64,000 bases of DNA from Gracilaria gracilis (GCA_030374805.1 JARGSG010000207.1:1116001-1180000); one strand, 5' to 3'. Positions 43,786 to 55,259 are shown, counted from the stretch's first letter. Notes: a model not told the origin generated them from the sequence alone. Made by a program: numbers and translations.

Positions 43786-44952
43786 TTATTCCAACCCTGC
43801 ATTCAAATTCTGAGTCTCAGTTTCCCTAAATGTCAAGTTGAAGAACTCCAACGGAACACTCTCTCCATTCTCGTACACCCTCCTAGCCCCAAAACGGCTT
43901 CCAACCCCTCCCAGCCTCTTCTCCTCCTGCTCCTCCAGTATGCGCTCCGCCGTTCGAACAGCCGCCGCCGCACTACCAAACCCACCTAGTGGCGCTCCAC
44001 CCGACAGCTGCCACGGCACACACACCTCCCCATCGTCGTACACCATCACCCCACCCTTTCGCCTCTTCCTCAGCCTACTTTCCCCAACCTCCCCTCCATT
44101 TCTTTCTCCGCTCCTTCCCCTCACGCACCCACCCCCACCACGGAAGCCAGGCGTCACCGGTGACCCTTTCTCTCTTCTCGCCTCCCTCCCAACGCCTCCT
44201 TCCCTCACCAGTTCCTTCACCTCCAACAACAATTGGCACACCTTCTCCACCTGCCCCACTTGCGCCTCCAACACCCCCCCACGCCCCCTCAGCCCCACAT
44301 TCTCCCTTCTCAGCGTCACCAGCACCCTCTCAACGCACTCTACCATCCCACTCACATGCCTTCCAGTCCCCATTCCCGCCAACTTCATCCTTTTCTGAAT
44401 CGTCGAAATCGAATCCATTGGCACCCCAATATCCGACACACTCAGCACCACCCCTCCCATCTCACAAATCATATCAGAAAGACAGTCGTCCAAATTCTCC
44501 TTCAGATCCCCTCCAAGCCTCCTCAACCGCTCCTCCATCTCCGCCGCAAACCTCCTCTCCAGTCCCCCATCCCCTCCACCCCCATCACCGCCACCTCCCA
44601 CTCCATCCCCACTTCCCTCCTTCTCCCCCATGCAAACCTTGTCCCCACCCTCCTCCTTCCTTCCCGGTGGCGTCTCTGGTACCTCCTTCCGGTGAAGCAG
44701 AGCCACTAGCTCCTCGTCTTCGGCGTACCCATTCGATATCGCAGAAATAAACGGCGGTTCACGATAACGAAGATAGATAAGAACAAGCGAGATCAACCCA
44801 ACAGTTGCAGCACTCCCCCCCACTCCGCACACCCGTGGCACTGTCGGCCACACACCCACTTGCGCGGCACAACCCTTTGTACCCCATTCACATCCACTTC
44901 TATTTCCCGCCATTCCACACAATTTCCATTTTTTTCCTAGAAATCTCCACAT
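43786..44952 (-). CDS. Transposon ORF: hypothetical coiled-coil protein
   Basis: An intact 388-codon frame with ATG and stop. Near the N-terminus is a hydrophobic stretch (VGLISLVLIYLRY, about residues 51-63) that could be a single membrane segment. A Gly/Asp-rich linker, then a long helical region with heptad-like spacing (VERVLVTLRRENVGLR ... VGQVEKVCQLLLEVKELV, about 210-255), a basic patch (RLRKRRKGG), and a conserved-looking tail (VPWQLSGGAPLGGFGSAA ... SVPLEFFNLTF). I recognise no family. The opposite strand yields proline-rich shadow frames. It diverges from the reductase gene with about 350 bases between the starts. Its intactness in a decayed element suggests either recent use or chance. 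Confidence 0.55.
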   Translation of the reverse strand: MWRFLGKKWKLCGMAGNRSGCEWGTKGCAAQVGVWPTVPRVCGVGGSAATVGLISLVLIYLRYREPPFISAISNGYAEDEELVALLHRKEVPETPPGRKEEGGDKVCMGEKEGSGDGVGGGGDGGGGDGGLERRFAAEMEERLRRLGGDLKENLDDCLSDMICEMGGVVLSVSDIGVPMDSISTIQKRMKLAGMGTGRHVSGMVECVERVLVTLRRENVGLRGRGGVLEAQVGQVEKVCQLLLEVKELVREGGVGREARREKGSPVTPGFRGGGGCVRGRSGERNGGEVGESRLRKRRKGGVMVYDDGEVCVPWQLSGGAPLGGFGSAAAAVRTAERILEEQEEKRLGGVGSRFGARRVYENGESVPLEFFNLTFRETETQNLNAGLE

Positions 44953-45305
44953 TTTCCCAACCTCGGTCTATATTATATCCCAATGAAACCCATGATGCAC
45001 CACCTCTCAAGTATCAACGGTACGATAAACTCTTACTTTCTATGCTTTATTTCACTGCATATCTTCTCATAAACACACTCTTCGACCCTACCTCCTCTGC
45101 AGCCCTGCTGCCCATTTCTTTCCATAACCGAATCATACAAATCCCCTTATCCCCTTGAACACTTTTTTCCATGACCAAAACAACAGCCCAGTCGTGTACT
45201 TAAAGGTTTCTCCACTCCTTAGAATGTAGACCACTTTCCTTTCACAGCTACCAGCACCCGACACTTTCCAACAGCCCATACCTTCAATCAAACAAACTCA
45301 TCTCA

Positions 45306-46136
45306 ATGAGCTCCCATTCATCTTCCCTCCGTTCTACAATAATCCCAGCTGTTTTCGTAGGTAGAGGCCGTATTGGGACCATGCTTTACAACAATGGTTC
45401 CCCTCACGACACCTTTCTCTCCATCGAAGACTTCATTTCCGCAGAGTGCCTTCGCCAAGGTCCAATCTTCTTCTGTGGAAGGAGCGACCTTCTCGAAAAA
45501 GTAATTCTATCTTGTCCAGCACCACGAGCAGACGACTTGGTCTTCATCCAGAATGGTCACATTCTTCCCATCCTTTCCCAACACGGAATTGAGCACTGCA
45601 CACGAGCCGCTCTTTACATCCCTGTTCCCACTGTCGGCGCCTCCCCACAGGATGGTGTCACGCCTCTCTCTCCCAATACTCTAACCACAGCCATCGGAAA
45701 GTGGGCTCTGGTAATAGCTGAACGCCTCTGGACCGCAGGCCTCACTTGCAGTATCGTCGACGAAAGCACCTTTTCCAAGTCTTACTACCAAAAGCTCGTT
45801 TGGATCTCTTCCTTCAATCTCGTCGGTTCCTCATTTGGATTCGTTACCATGTATGAAGTGGCTACCAAGTACAAAACTATTGTCTCAACTATAATGAAGG
45901 AGCTTCTAGGCATAGTCACCTTCAACACAGGCCTCTCCTTCAATATCCCTTCTACAGTGGAATCACTTCTGGAATACGGCAGCATCCTTACTTCCTTCCC
46001 AGCTTCTTTCTCGGAGTATGAATCTAGAAATGCTTACTTCTATCTCACCTCCGCAGATGAAAAAGTAGCCGGAAGGCAGGACCCTGCCCCTTTCCCCACC
46101 AACTATATCAACGTTCTTAGGCATCACATTCTCTAG
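45306..46136 (+). CDS. Ketopantoate-reductase-like (ApbA/PanE) oxidoreductase, intact cargo gene
   Basis: An intact 276-codon frame. The N-terminus has a beta strand and dinucleotide-binding loop (AVFVGRGRIGTML, GRGRIG at residues 19-24). ADDLVFIQNG corresponds to the QNG motif of the ketopantoate reductase family, and KLVWISSFNLVGSSFG to the start of the C-terminal helical domain with its catalytic Lys region. The family reduces 2-oxo acids with NADPH, classically ketopantoate to pantoate for coenzyme A, but eukaryotic members are often of unknown substrate. It is shorter than bacterial PanE (about 300 residues). It sits between two transposon genes and is one of only two long uninterrupted frames in the element. 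Substrate cannot be inferred. Confidence 0.65.
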   Translation: MSSHSSSLRSTIIPAVFVGRGRIGTMLYNNGSPHDTFLSIEDFISAECLRQGPIFFCGRSDLLEKVILSCPAPRADDLVFIQNGHILPILSQHGIEHCTRAALYIPVPTVGASPQDGVTPLSPNTLTTAIGKWALVIAERLWTAGLTCSIVDESTFSKSYYQKLVWISSFNLVGSSFGFVTMYEVATKYKTIVSTIMKELLGIVTFNTGLSFNIPSTVESLLEYGSILTSFPASFSEYESRNAYFYLTSADEKVAGRQDPAPFPTNYINVLRHHIL

Positions 46137-46299
46137 TAATTGGAACAAATTGTAAACCTCGTACTCGTTGCAACTACACACACAACCTGTTTTTGTTCTA
46201 CAATTCTTTTTAAGTTGCCGCTTAAACAAATCACCTGTTCAATTTTTATGTCAAGTCTCTATCACAAACAAACACAACAGTATAAATGCTACATTATAT

Positions 46300-49200
46300 C
46301 TACTCATCGTCGTCATCCATTATCACCTGTCCTTCCTCGTAATCCCCATCTGTATTCTCAGCAGAGCCGCCTGACATCTCTTCATCTTCCTCATCGTACT
46401 CGTCCTCTCCATCTTCTATATCTTCCATTTCACTCTCTTCCTCCAAACCTTCATCATCGTCCAGCTGGTCGTTTGGGTCTTCTTCTAGTCCAAAGTCCTC
46501 ATCTACGAACTTTGGCCGAAACGCTGGCTCCCTATGCACCGCGTCAGGGAGCTTGTATCCTTCAGATACAAAATACATGTGATATCTCAGGCAATTCTCT
46601 TTCACCAACGCATCCATGTACCCAGCTCCCGCATGAAACACATCCCCTCTCCCAATAAACACAGAGTAAGGCGGAACCCTGAACTTCTTCACAACCATTG
46701 TACGTGAAAACCTCCTCAAACTCTTGTCATCCGTCAAATACATATTTTGAGACCTCTCACAAACCCATATCATAAATGAACTCCCTCCAGAGGCCATTAC
46801 GAAGAACCCCGGAATATCTCCCTTATCCTTCTCCACATTCGTCAACCCTCGAAAATCAGTGTGCAAAACCTGCCTTGGGCATCCCTCTCCCGTACACAAC
46901 ACACGCCTTCCGGTCTGCGGCGCATGCATCCTTTTCTTAGCCTTGCTGTTGTTACAAAGGCGAAGAGCCGATGCAATTTGTCCAAACCTCGCATCCAACA
47001 ACGCCCACATGCTCACCATCATCACATTCTTCTCATCAGATTCCATGGAATCAACAATCCCCTTCTTCGTCGTAATATATCGTCCAATTCTCTGCATCTT
47101 GTCCCCAGCATCGTCTCCTTCCCCCATGTTGATTATGGGATTCCATTTCGTTCAGTTCTTTTCAAACTTCAAGTCTGGCTGCTCCTTGAAGTCCTTCTCA
47201 AAAAACTCTAGCAACCCTTTTGTCACATCTTCATCCACCACCATGTTCCTCTTCTTCGCCTCCTCTGACATACCTCCATCAGCTTCGAAGTGTTCCAAAA
47301 CACAGAAACCCCTTTCCATCAATTCCATTCTCTTCGTTGCAAAGTACTCTCGAGCGAGGTCATCCCTCTCCATCTCCGCCATCCAAAGAGCTTCTTCCTC
47401 CCCTCTCGGTTTTCCCTTCAACAGAAGCTTCACCCCAAGAACAGGTTCTTTCGTGCTACCCAGCTCCTTTTTCACATTCCGGGCGGCATGCCAGTACACC
47501 GCGTGATGGACCGCTCTCAAATCCGCCACCCCCAAACATCCCGCCCTGTGCTCCTTTCGCAAATGAATCATCTCCATCCACGGGTGCTGATGTTTCACTG
47601 CATTCTTCCCTCCAGGCCACTCACTCGGTATCGCATACACCAGACTCGTCCATGACATATCCGATCCATCAGCCCACTCACCTGCCTTATTCATCTCTTT
47701 CGGTAGTTTCTCGGGATTCTTATCTTCAAATCCACGCATCGTTCTTTCCTCCACCCCTTCCTTCTGGTCCTCAAAGAACCTACTATCGTTCTCACTGCCA
47801 CCACTTTCATCCTCGCTCGACGACACCACATTTATTTTCTGTTCTTCAAAGAACTTCTTCAATGCCGGCTTCGTCATATTCCTGAATAAAGTAAAAACCT
47901 CCATTGGTATATCCCCAGAAGGGGTCTTCACTGTGCCTTTCTTCATCCTCTTCGGAGCAGGTTGGATTTCTACCTCATCCTCATCGTCAGTAAGATCAAT
48001 TAACCTCGTCTTCTTTTTCTTCTTCTTCTTGCTCCCAGCCTTGCTACCCCAATCCTCTTTCAGCTGGCCAGGAGCAATCTTTTTCCGTGTGCTCCGCCTC
48101 AACCTTGATGGCTCTGATTCAGGGTCGCCCCCTTGCATGGAAGCTTCCAACAACATGAGAGCATCTTCTGCCTTATTAGGTGCTGCGGTTGACGTACCAT
48201 CACCTACACCCGCGACTTCAACCACCTCCTCCCCCACCTCCTTCACCTCCTCTGACGTTTGAAGCGAAACTTTGAAAACTTCTTGAAGCTTGTTACCCGC
48301 GGTCTTCACCCTTCTAGACACCATCCCGTCCCATAAACGCCTCGCACCGCCAAGTTCCATTTTTGCTGTCCGCATACCCAGATATTCCATCACAGACACA
48401 TGTTTTCCTCCTAAGTTGAATACTGTCTGCAATACTTCTTCAACACTAATCTCCTTCTTCTTCGCAGTGACATTACATAGGTTGTACATACCTATGGCAC
48501 ATTGAAAGAAGTGCTTCCTCATGTCTTCAAAACGACCGGTTCTCGTAGAAGAAGACGACCTCAGTTCCACATGCCATTGCAAGCAACGTACAACAAATCG
48601 AAACTGCCCATCGGTGAGACCCATCAGGAGGTCACTCGAGACATGCGTCAACGTCAGGGCTGGACCCTTCTCACAGACCTTCTCAAAGAACTCCAAAAGC
48701 CCCTCACATTCCACAAACTTCAGAGCCAATGTCCCGTAACAAGTCAAGTGAGGCACGCTGTAGTCTCTGATGTCCTCACTTCTCTTCAAAGCACCAGCTA
48801 ACTGCTTCGAAGTAATGCTCTTCACATCCACATGTGACTCGTCCACGACGTTTTGCACAAAGATACCGTGCCATGAATTCTGTCTGCAAACGACATCTTC
48901 AGTTCGAACTCATCTCGTTCAGAAGATTGCCGAGTCCTAGTACCTCGTTCATTGTGATGGCCTTACCATCTTTTCTTCCGCACAGCACAACATCCAAAGA
49001 ACGGACTATATCCACCCACTTCCCGCCTTCCCGATGCAAGTCTCGTAGCACAAGAATTCTGTGACATCCGTCTATGAGGTTTACGGGCACAACAATTCTC
49101 CCATCAACAACTATTTCACTCAGAGCTTACTCCCCTAGAGATGCCACAGCAATCGAACCTGCAGACGGAAGCCACCCAAAGTTGCGACATTTCATCATCG

Positions 49201-50044
49201 TCGCCTCCTTGTGTCCCAGATTCACATTTCGAACTGTCTTCTTCGGGATTTCAATCATCTCGATATCCATCGTCCACCTGCGCTGAACATAGTCGGCGAC
49301 GGAAATCTTCTTGAGAGAAAGGGTATTGTCTACCTCTTCCGACGGAACACTGTCTCCTTCATCGAACAAGTCCTCCTCCGCTTCAGCAAGTGGAGCCTTA
49401 CTCGTCTGAAAGACCTCCAAAATATCGTCGTCGGAGTCCTCTATGCTGCTGACGCTCGCTCTCACGGGCTTCTTCATCCCTTTAGAAGACTTTCCTCGAG
49501 TTTTAGAAGCTTCCTCAACAGGTTTCTTGACCTCCAGAGCAACCACTTTCTCAGGCTGAGATGTAGAAGACTTGCCAGCCCCGGACCCTGGAGTAGGACT
49601 TTGCGGAATCTCGATTCGGTCCATCATCGACGCATCTCACGCATACAATCCAGCCCAGAATAACTCCCTCAGCGTACTTGGTGGGTCTTCAGAACCTTGA
49701 AAACGGTAAGGGTACTTCGCGCTTCCATGACTTATAATAATCTTCGTCCTCCAGATCACAACCAAGTCTTCCCCTTCTAGGGCAGTCGCGCTTAAAAGAT
49801 GCCCATGGAGCGAGCGGCCAAGAGCCTTCCCTGCACCGCCGGCGGACCCCACACCTCTCACCTCCGCGGTTCCGACTTTCACCCTGCTCTTTTCTTTCTC
49901 AATCGTCACAAACAAATGCACCGCATCGCCGCCTTTCACTACCGGCGTAGCAGCGGGCGAAACCTCCTTCGTCATTGCTCGGGCTGGTGGCATACGCGGC
50001 GTAGTGTCTTTTGCCCTCCCTCTCCCTCGTGTTAAGGGCTGCAT
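46300..50044 (-). pseudogene. ParB-like domain joined to a 2-oxoglutarate/Fe(II) dioxygenase-like domain
   Basis: One gene read from ATG 50044 down to 46300, about 1230 codons, with TGA at 49637, TAA at 49127, a 1-nt frameshift near 48890 and TGA at 47152; the frame is otherwise continuous. After a Ser/Lys-rich N-terminus comes a ParB-like segment (about 49250-48900) whose signature is VPVNLIDGCHRILVLRDL. A long helical and Lys-rich middle follows, with KKKKKKK near 48010. The C-terminal domain fits a double-stranded beta-helix dioxygenase: VLHTDF (HxD iron ligands, about 46865), SVFIGRGDVFHAGAGY (distal His, about 46630) and LRYHMYF (Arg for 2-oxoglutarate, about 46580), then an acidic tail. 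Such enzymes in transposons (TET/JBP) oxidise DNA bases; membership in that family is not shown. Confidence 0.6.
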
Positions 50045-50417
50045 TTCTAACACCTCTGCATTTGGGTTCGCTAGTCTTGAATCCCGCCCCTTTTATGCTT
50101 GCGAGGCGGCATCGCGGTTACACGCGGCTCATAGAATGGAAAAGGTTGTTTACGACCGTTGAGAACGCTCGCGAGATCGGTTACCTAGTTGTAGCTTTCA
50201 CTCCCGTTCCTTTCCGTCTACTTCATCACGGATGCGCGTCCACTCAATACTAGTTTAAACTATACACTGTGCCTACTTAAAAATTTATAGCGTACTTCCG
50301 GGACGTTTACAAATCTAAATGAAGCTACTAACGCTGCTAATATCTATAGTACACTTGTACAACAATGTTTGAGCAATAAAGAAATAAATAAAATTTGTGG
50401 CGCACTAATTTCACTTT

Positions 50418-50529
50418 GGGACAGCGGACCGGGGTGTCGTGGCGCTTCATCGGTGCACCGATGAAGCGCCACGACACCCCGATCCGCGGTGCACCGATGA
50501 AGCGCCACGACACACCGGTCCGCTGTCCC
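50418..50529. repeat. Palindrome copy 1 (extended)
   Basis: Begins GGGACAGCGGACC and ends GGTCCGCTGTCCC. The inner part is GGCGCTTCATCGGTGCACC with its complement. It carries an extra duplicated right arm, so it is longer than the other copies. Confidence 0.85.
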
Positions 50530-50769
50530 AAAAACTTATTTTGAGTTTTTTTGAAACGAGCGGCTGGACAAAGATGATATTTCATTTTTTCAACATTTCA
50601 TCCGAGCCACCCCAACCACACGTGTGCTGCTGTGTGAAAGCCATCCCCACTCCCCCTCGCAACTCCTTCCACGCCTACCTTTCGGGTCACACCTTCTACC
50701 GGGATATATTCATCTTCTTCCACAACCGAAAGTATGTCTCGGTTGCGGGAATAGAACGATGTATCTCCG

Positions 50770-51285
50770 TAGAAGGTGGCACACCCTCACGCTTTGTTGC
50801 TAGGAATAGGACATCCGTTATATGAGATTAAGTTAGTACATCTTCTATCTTAATTTTGTAGTACGGAGGTTCTATTCTTATGGTCCTTGCGGAGGTTTTC
50901 ACACACCCTCTCACTTTGTTGCTAGGAATAGGACATCCTTTATATGAGATTATGTTAGTATATCTTCTATCTTAATTTTATAAAGAGGATGTCCTATTTC
51001 TATGGTGCTTTCCGAGGTTTTCACACACCCTCTCGCTTTGTTGCTAGGAATAGGACATCCGTTATATGAGATTGAGTTATTACATCTATCTTAATTTTGT
51101 AGAGAGGATATTCTATTCCTATGCTGCTTGCGGAGGTTTTCACACACCCTCTCGCTCTTTTGCTAGGATTAGGACATCCGTTAGATGAGATGAAGTTAGT
51201 ACATCTTCTATCTTTACTTTGTATAGTGGATGCCCTATTTCTATGGTGCTTGCGCTTTGAAGCTAGGATTAGGACATCCGTTAAG
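50770..51285 (+). repeat. Tandem repeat, about 121-bp unit, five copies
   Basis: The landmark TTGCTAGG(A/G)ATAGGACATCC recurs at about 50798, 50919, 51041, 51160 and (truncated unit) 51260, giving periods of 121, 122, 119 and 100. Each unit also has CTTCTATCTT and GGAGGTTTTCACACACCC. Confidence 0.88.
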
Positions 51286-51397
51286 AATAGGGTAGCCATA
51301 GTAAGAGGTATTGCATATAGTGAGAGCAGTAAATCGTTTGAGTCGGGATCCATGTTCGTTTCACCCTGGGACAGCCAATGGGCACTCACGGCGCGTT

Positions 51398-51473
51398 GGG
51401 ACAGCGGACTGGTGTGTCGTTGCGCTTCATCGGTGCACCGATGAAGCGCCACGACACCCCGGTCCGCTGTCCC
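51398..51473. repeat. Palindrome copy 2
   Basis: A 76-bp near-perfect palindrome GGGACAGCGGAC...GTCCGCTGTCCC centred on GGTGCACC. Confidence 0.87.
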
Positions 51474-51614
51474 GGAGACGTTGGCGGTGCCACGTATGCC
51501 AGAACCCCAGTTTCATCACACACGGCGCGTTGACAGCGGGCGAATTTAACCGCTTATGGCTCGTTGGCGGTGCCACGTGTGCCACGGCCCCAGGTTCATC
51601 ACTCACGGCGCGTT

Positions 51615-51690
51615 GAGACAGCGGACCGGGGTGTCGTGGCGCTTCATCGGGGCACCGATGAAGCGCCACGACACCCCGGTCCGCTGTCCC
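51615..51690. repeat. Palindrome copy 3
   Basis: A 76-bp version of the same palindrome with a few changes in the left arm (GAGACAGCGGACC) and centre (GGGGCACC). Confidence 0.87.
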
Positions 51691-51732
51691 AGGCTGTCGT
51701 TGAAAAATATGGAAAATAAAATATTCTTTTGG

Positions 51733-51810
51733 TAGGACAGCGGACCGAGGGGTCTTGGCACTTCATCAGTTCACTGATGAAGCGCCACGCCACTCCGGTC
51801 CGCTGTCCTA
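51733..51810. repeat. Palindrome copy 4 (diverged)
   Basis: A 78-bp version, TAGGACAGCGGACC...GGTCCGCTGTCCTA, with more mismatches in the middle. Changes often occur in one arm only. Confidence 0.82.
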
Positions 51811-52184
51811 ACAGCTGTTCCCTATAACTTCGCGTATATGTTTGCAATGACCAAGTTCCGTATCCCTCGAGTGTCCCAGCTTTCTTTGACACCTCTTTAC
51901 TGGTTCACGTGCATCCCAGGCATTTTGCACATCTCCCTGTCGTGTTGAAAGAACCTGGTTCTGGCTGTATCGTTGCCCTCTTCTCCCGCCCGCTCCCGTA
52001 TCCCGCGCACTTTCATATCGCGTCTGCAGTTATCCCCCGCCCGCTGCAGTCTCCCGTGCGATGTTTCCTCCCCTCCGCTGCCACCTCCCGTCCGCTCCCA
52101 TCTCCCGTCCGCTCCCACCTCCCATCCGCTACGGAAATTCGAGTCATAACCCGACAATGCACCCTCTTCCCGTGCATTCATAAA

Positions 52185-55100
52185 ATGGCTCCACATAGTT
52201 CATCGAGGTCTACGTCACCGGCACCGTCAAGCCCCGATATGAAGGTTGGAGCACTGTATGGCTCCGGAGATGAGCTTCTCACGGTATGCCTCGCAATCCG
52301 CGATCATTAGACGTCGACAATGCGAGATGAAGACCGGCCAAGGAAGGTGGGACACAGCGAGTTCGTTGATTACGTTATCAAGAATCGCAACGTCCTACCG
52401 CTGGCCAAGAATTACTTCTATGTTCTTGTGGGTCCAAGGCGTCCGACGTTTACTGACAGTGAACTACGGGTCGTATCTCTGAAGGGGTCTTATCGTCAGC
52501 TATAACTCTCAACGAGGTTATTGGAAATTTTGGACGGTGATCGGGACTGGCGTGTAAAGGACTTCTGGAATGCTTATACCGAGGTGAACTTTAAAGGAAT
52601 ACCGAAGAATATGACTTTGACCGAGTTTTTCAAGTCAATGACTACACCTTCTAAGCGAGTGGGACGGGTGGGCCCCCCGTTCGCCACAACCGTTGCCACA
52701 CAATTCCAGAGGATTCTCTTTCTCTCGCTCATTCAGAAAGTTTCCATGGAAAAAAGAGTTGTAGGCCCGAAGAGGAAAAGAGGAGACAAGGGATATCCCA
52801 CACCTTTTGTGAATGTCCAAATATCAAACAAACACCAAGCTCAGCGTGTTGGCTTTGGTGTGCAGCTCATAACGAAGGCATGGGATTGTTTCTCTCAATT
52901 CCTGGGATTCCCTACCATGGAGATCATGGTTCTTCCATTCATCCGAGTCATGTACGACGAAATGCAGTTTCAAGCGATTGAGACGAGGGCAGAGGGGTTC
53001 TTCCACCGGGATAACGACCATCGCTTGCTAGCTACTGAGCAAAGGTGAAACTGTTATTGAAACAGAGGTCATCGCGTGGGAATGGAATTTACCGCAAGAC
53101 ATCGATGCTGCCCTCCGAATGCTTGCGAAGGAGTTCATTTCGGAGCTCAACAAGGTTATTGTGCATGAGCAGTTCTTTTCAATTTCCGAACCAGGACGAT
53201 GGACAGTTCTGAAGACGTTTACCAGAGACCCATCACGGGCGTTTGCTCAGAGACTCGATAGTTTTTCTAATTCCCTTGTGTCCTCCGTCATGGAGGCCAT
53301 AAGCCCGTTGAAACTGAAAGAATCAGTGAACGTCCTTGGTATGGGGGTAACGCCGATATCCAAACCAGAACATGCCATACAAATGGAAGATGATGTGGAG
53401 GAGGTGGAGGAAATTGGGAAACCAACGGAGCCGAAGGAGGGGAGGGGCGAAGAAGAATATGATGATACGAACATAATGGCCAACATTGGAAAAGGAAGTA
53501 CTGGTGACGAAGCGTCCGGGGTAGGCGTAATACCTCCACCATCCATTGCGTCGTTGGACGACAAAATGGCTTTCCGAAGTTGTGAGGTGGAGATGGAGAA
53601 GTACTTTCGATTGTATAATTGCGTGTTTGAGGATATGGTGGAGATGGACGAGACGTTGCGCAGAGATGGTGTGTCTCCGTTAGGAAAAGTGCAACTTCTT
53701 CTCATGGACCCTCCGTACAACATCCGAGGGAACAAGAACCTAAACAACAGCTGGTACGATGTACTGAGCCCTGAGGACATGAAGAAGGCTGCAAAGCTTC
53801 TAACAAGATGCTACGTCCTGGGGGCCATTTCGTGATCTTTAGTGCTTTCGAGCAGGTCCAGCAATGGATAGATGTACTTTCTGCCATTAGGGCAAAAGAC
53901 GAAAACGGAGTACCAAGGCGTCCATTTGTTGTGGACCAGGTCCCGATGCACTTTGTACGGTCGCAAGGCAACCCGATGCGTAACCCTGGACGTAGGTCGT
54001 GCTCCCTTTTCCCTGCAATGGAGTATGCTGTACATGGAGTTCGAAATGGTATCAGCTACGCGCAGCAGCATGTGATGGTGAACTATGAGAACTTCAATTT
54101 CATGCAGTCGAGGTACCCGGGGTACCACAGTGTCATTGACCAGGTACCCTCCAACGTCTAATGAAGAGACTCTTCAGTGGAAGAGAAAGAAGGAAGGTGG
54201 GGGCTACGTTTGACAAAAGGTGAGGTCCGAACAGAAACCTAGGGCATTGTTGAAGGAGCTAATCAGTCGGTTTCCCAGGCTGGGGATATTGTGGTCGACT
54301 TGTTTGCGGGGACGTTTTCGACAGCAATATCATTCATGGAGTTACAACAGCATCGTAGGTTCATCGGGTGTGAGCCAGACCCTGACTGCTTTGCTCATGC
54401 TAGGCACGCCGCAATTATTCAATTCTCATTGTGCGTGCTGGAAAATGAGACGGATATCCAGGTAACGCAGGAAGTTTGGAATGCTATGATTAGGGTGTTG
54501 AACTTATTTCCGAAGTGGAATGTCCGCCCATCGAGATCATGAAAGGCTCCATCCGGCTACCCCGAATATCAAAAGTTTCCTACGTATATTGTACAATTTC
54601 TTGCGTCAATGTGGCGGGATGAGAGCTTGGTCACGACTGGTAGGCGTAAGGCCCTTCACGAATGGCCGAAAACTTTGCAAGGAAAGATGGGGCTTCTGGA
54701 TTGGAATGCAATGTTGGCACTGGAAGCGACGATGTGCGGTTTTCGTATCGGGAAGTCGACGGTTCGCCACCCTGGCGCAGGAGTGGGGGTGTTCACTACA
54801 CGCCAATTCATGTAAAATGAAGAGATATGTTACTTCTATGGAACACTGGTGTACCATGACCTAACGAAGAGAAAAGATGTACACAAGAAATATGGTGAAG
54901 GTTTATTGGGAGCCACTTCCGAACGCTTTCGGAAGTATGCGATGGAGTTTAACGTCCGCGGCGATGTATTCCATAACCTCCCAGAAAGAAGACAAGGAGT
55001 GAGTTTAATACCTGTATGGATTGTCCCCGCTCCTTTTTCATTGGGTGGAACGATTAACGATCCCAAATATATGGAAGGCGATAAGGACATTGATGCAGTT

Positions 55101-55259
55101 GCGGATGGTGTGACGAAACGAAGGACTGCCAATGTGCGGATCATTCGAACTCCAAATACAGACGCACCCTGCATCAACTACGAGAATAACAAATGCTTGC
55201 GGTGCGAGCACTTCGGACACTGGAAGTGGAAGAAGAGTTGTTCGCGGATTATGGAGTAG
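52185..55259 (+). pseudogene. Beta-class DNA methyltransferase (DPPY) joined to a SET-like domain
   Basis: About 1025 codons from ATG 52185 in one frame, except 53049-53810, which is shifted by one base. In-frame stops lie at 52308, 52503, 54159, 54240, 54540 and 54813. After an unknown N-terminal domain, motif IV LLLMDPPYNIRG occurs at 53698-53730, followed by LRPGGHFVIFSAFEQ, and motif I VVDLFAGTFSTA at about 54290 with its acidic partner GCEPDPD. DPPY before motif I is the beta class, as in bacterial N6-adenine or N4-cytosine methyltransferases. The C-terminus contains RHPGAGVGVFTTRQF and EEICYFYGTLVY (54770-54870), typical of the start of a SET domain, and ends in a Cys-rich tail (NKCLRCEHFGHWKWKKSC). 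It would act on DNA and possibly histones. The SET call is less certain than the methyltransferase call. Confidence 0.72.

Larger units (their letters stand above)
50045..52184. promoter_or_regulatory. Divergent intergenic region packed with repeats and palindromes
   Basis: This 2.1-kb region separates the starts of the ParB-dioxygenase gene (minus) and the methyltransferase-SET gene (plus). It has no credible gene. It contains five units of a roughly 121-bp tandem repeat, four large palindromes and a duplicated piece of about 90 bp (near 51475-51600). A C/T-rich stretch with repeated CTCCC(A/G)TCCGC units precedes the methyltransferase start (52020-52130). A shared bidirectional control region is the simplest reading (inference). 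Confidence 0.55.

Noticed and set aside
43838-44750. Long proline/serine-rich frames on the plus strand
   Set aside because: They are complements of the glycine- and glutamate-rich 388-codon minus-strand gene. They lack structure of their own, and the minus frame has an ATG and coiled-coil pattern.
50770-51285. CRISPR-like repeat array
   Set aside because: Units are 121-bp head-to-tail tandem repeats with no short repeat plus unique spacer pattern, and the DNA is eukaryotic.
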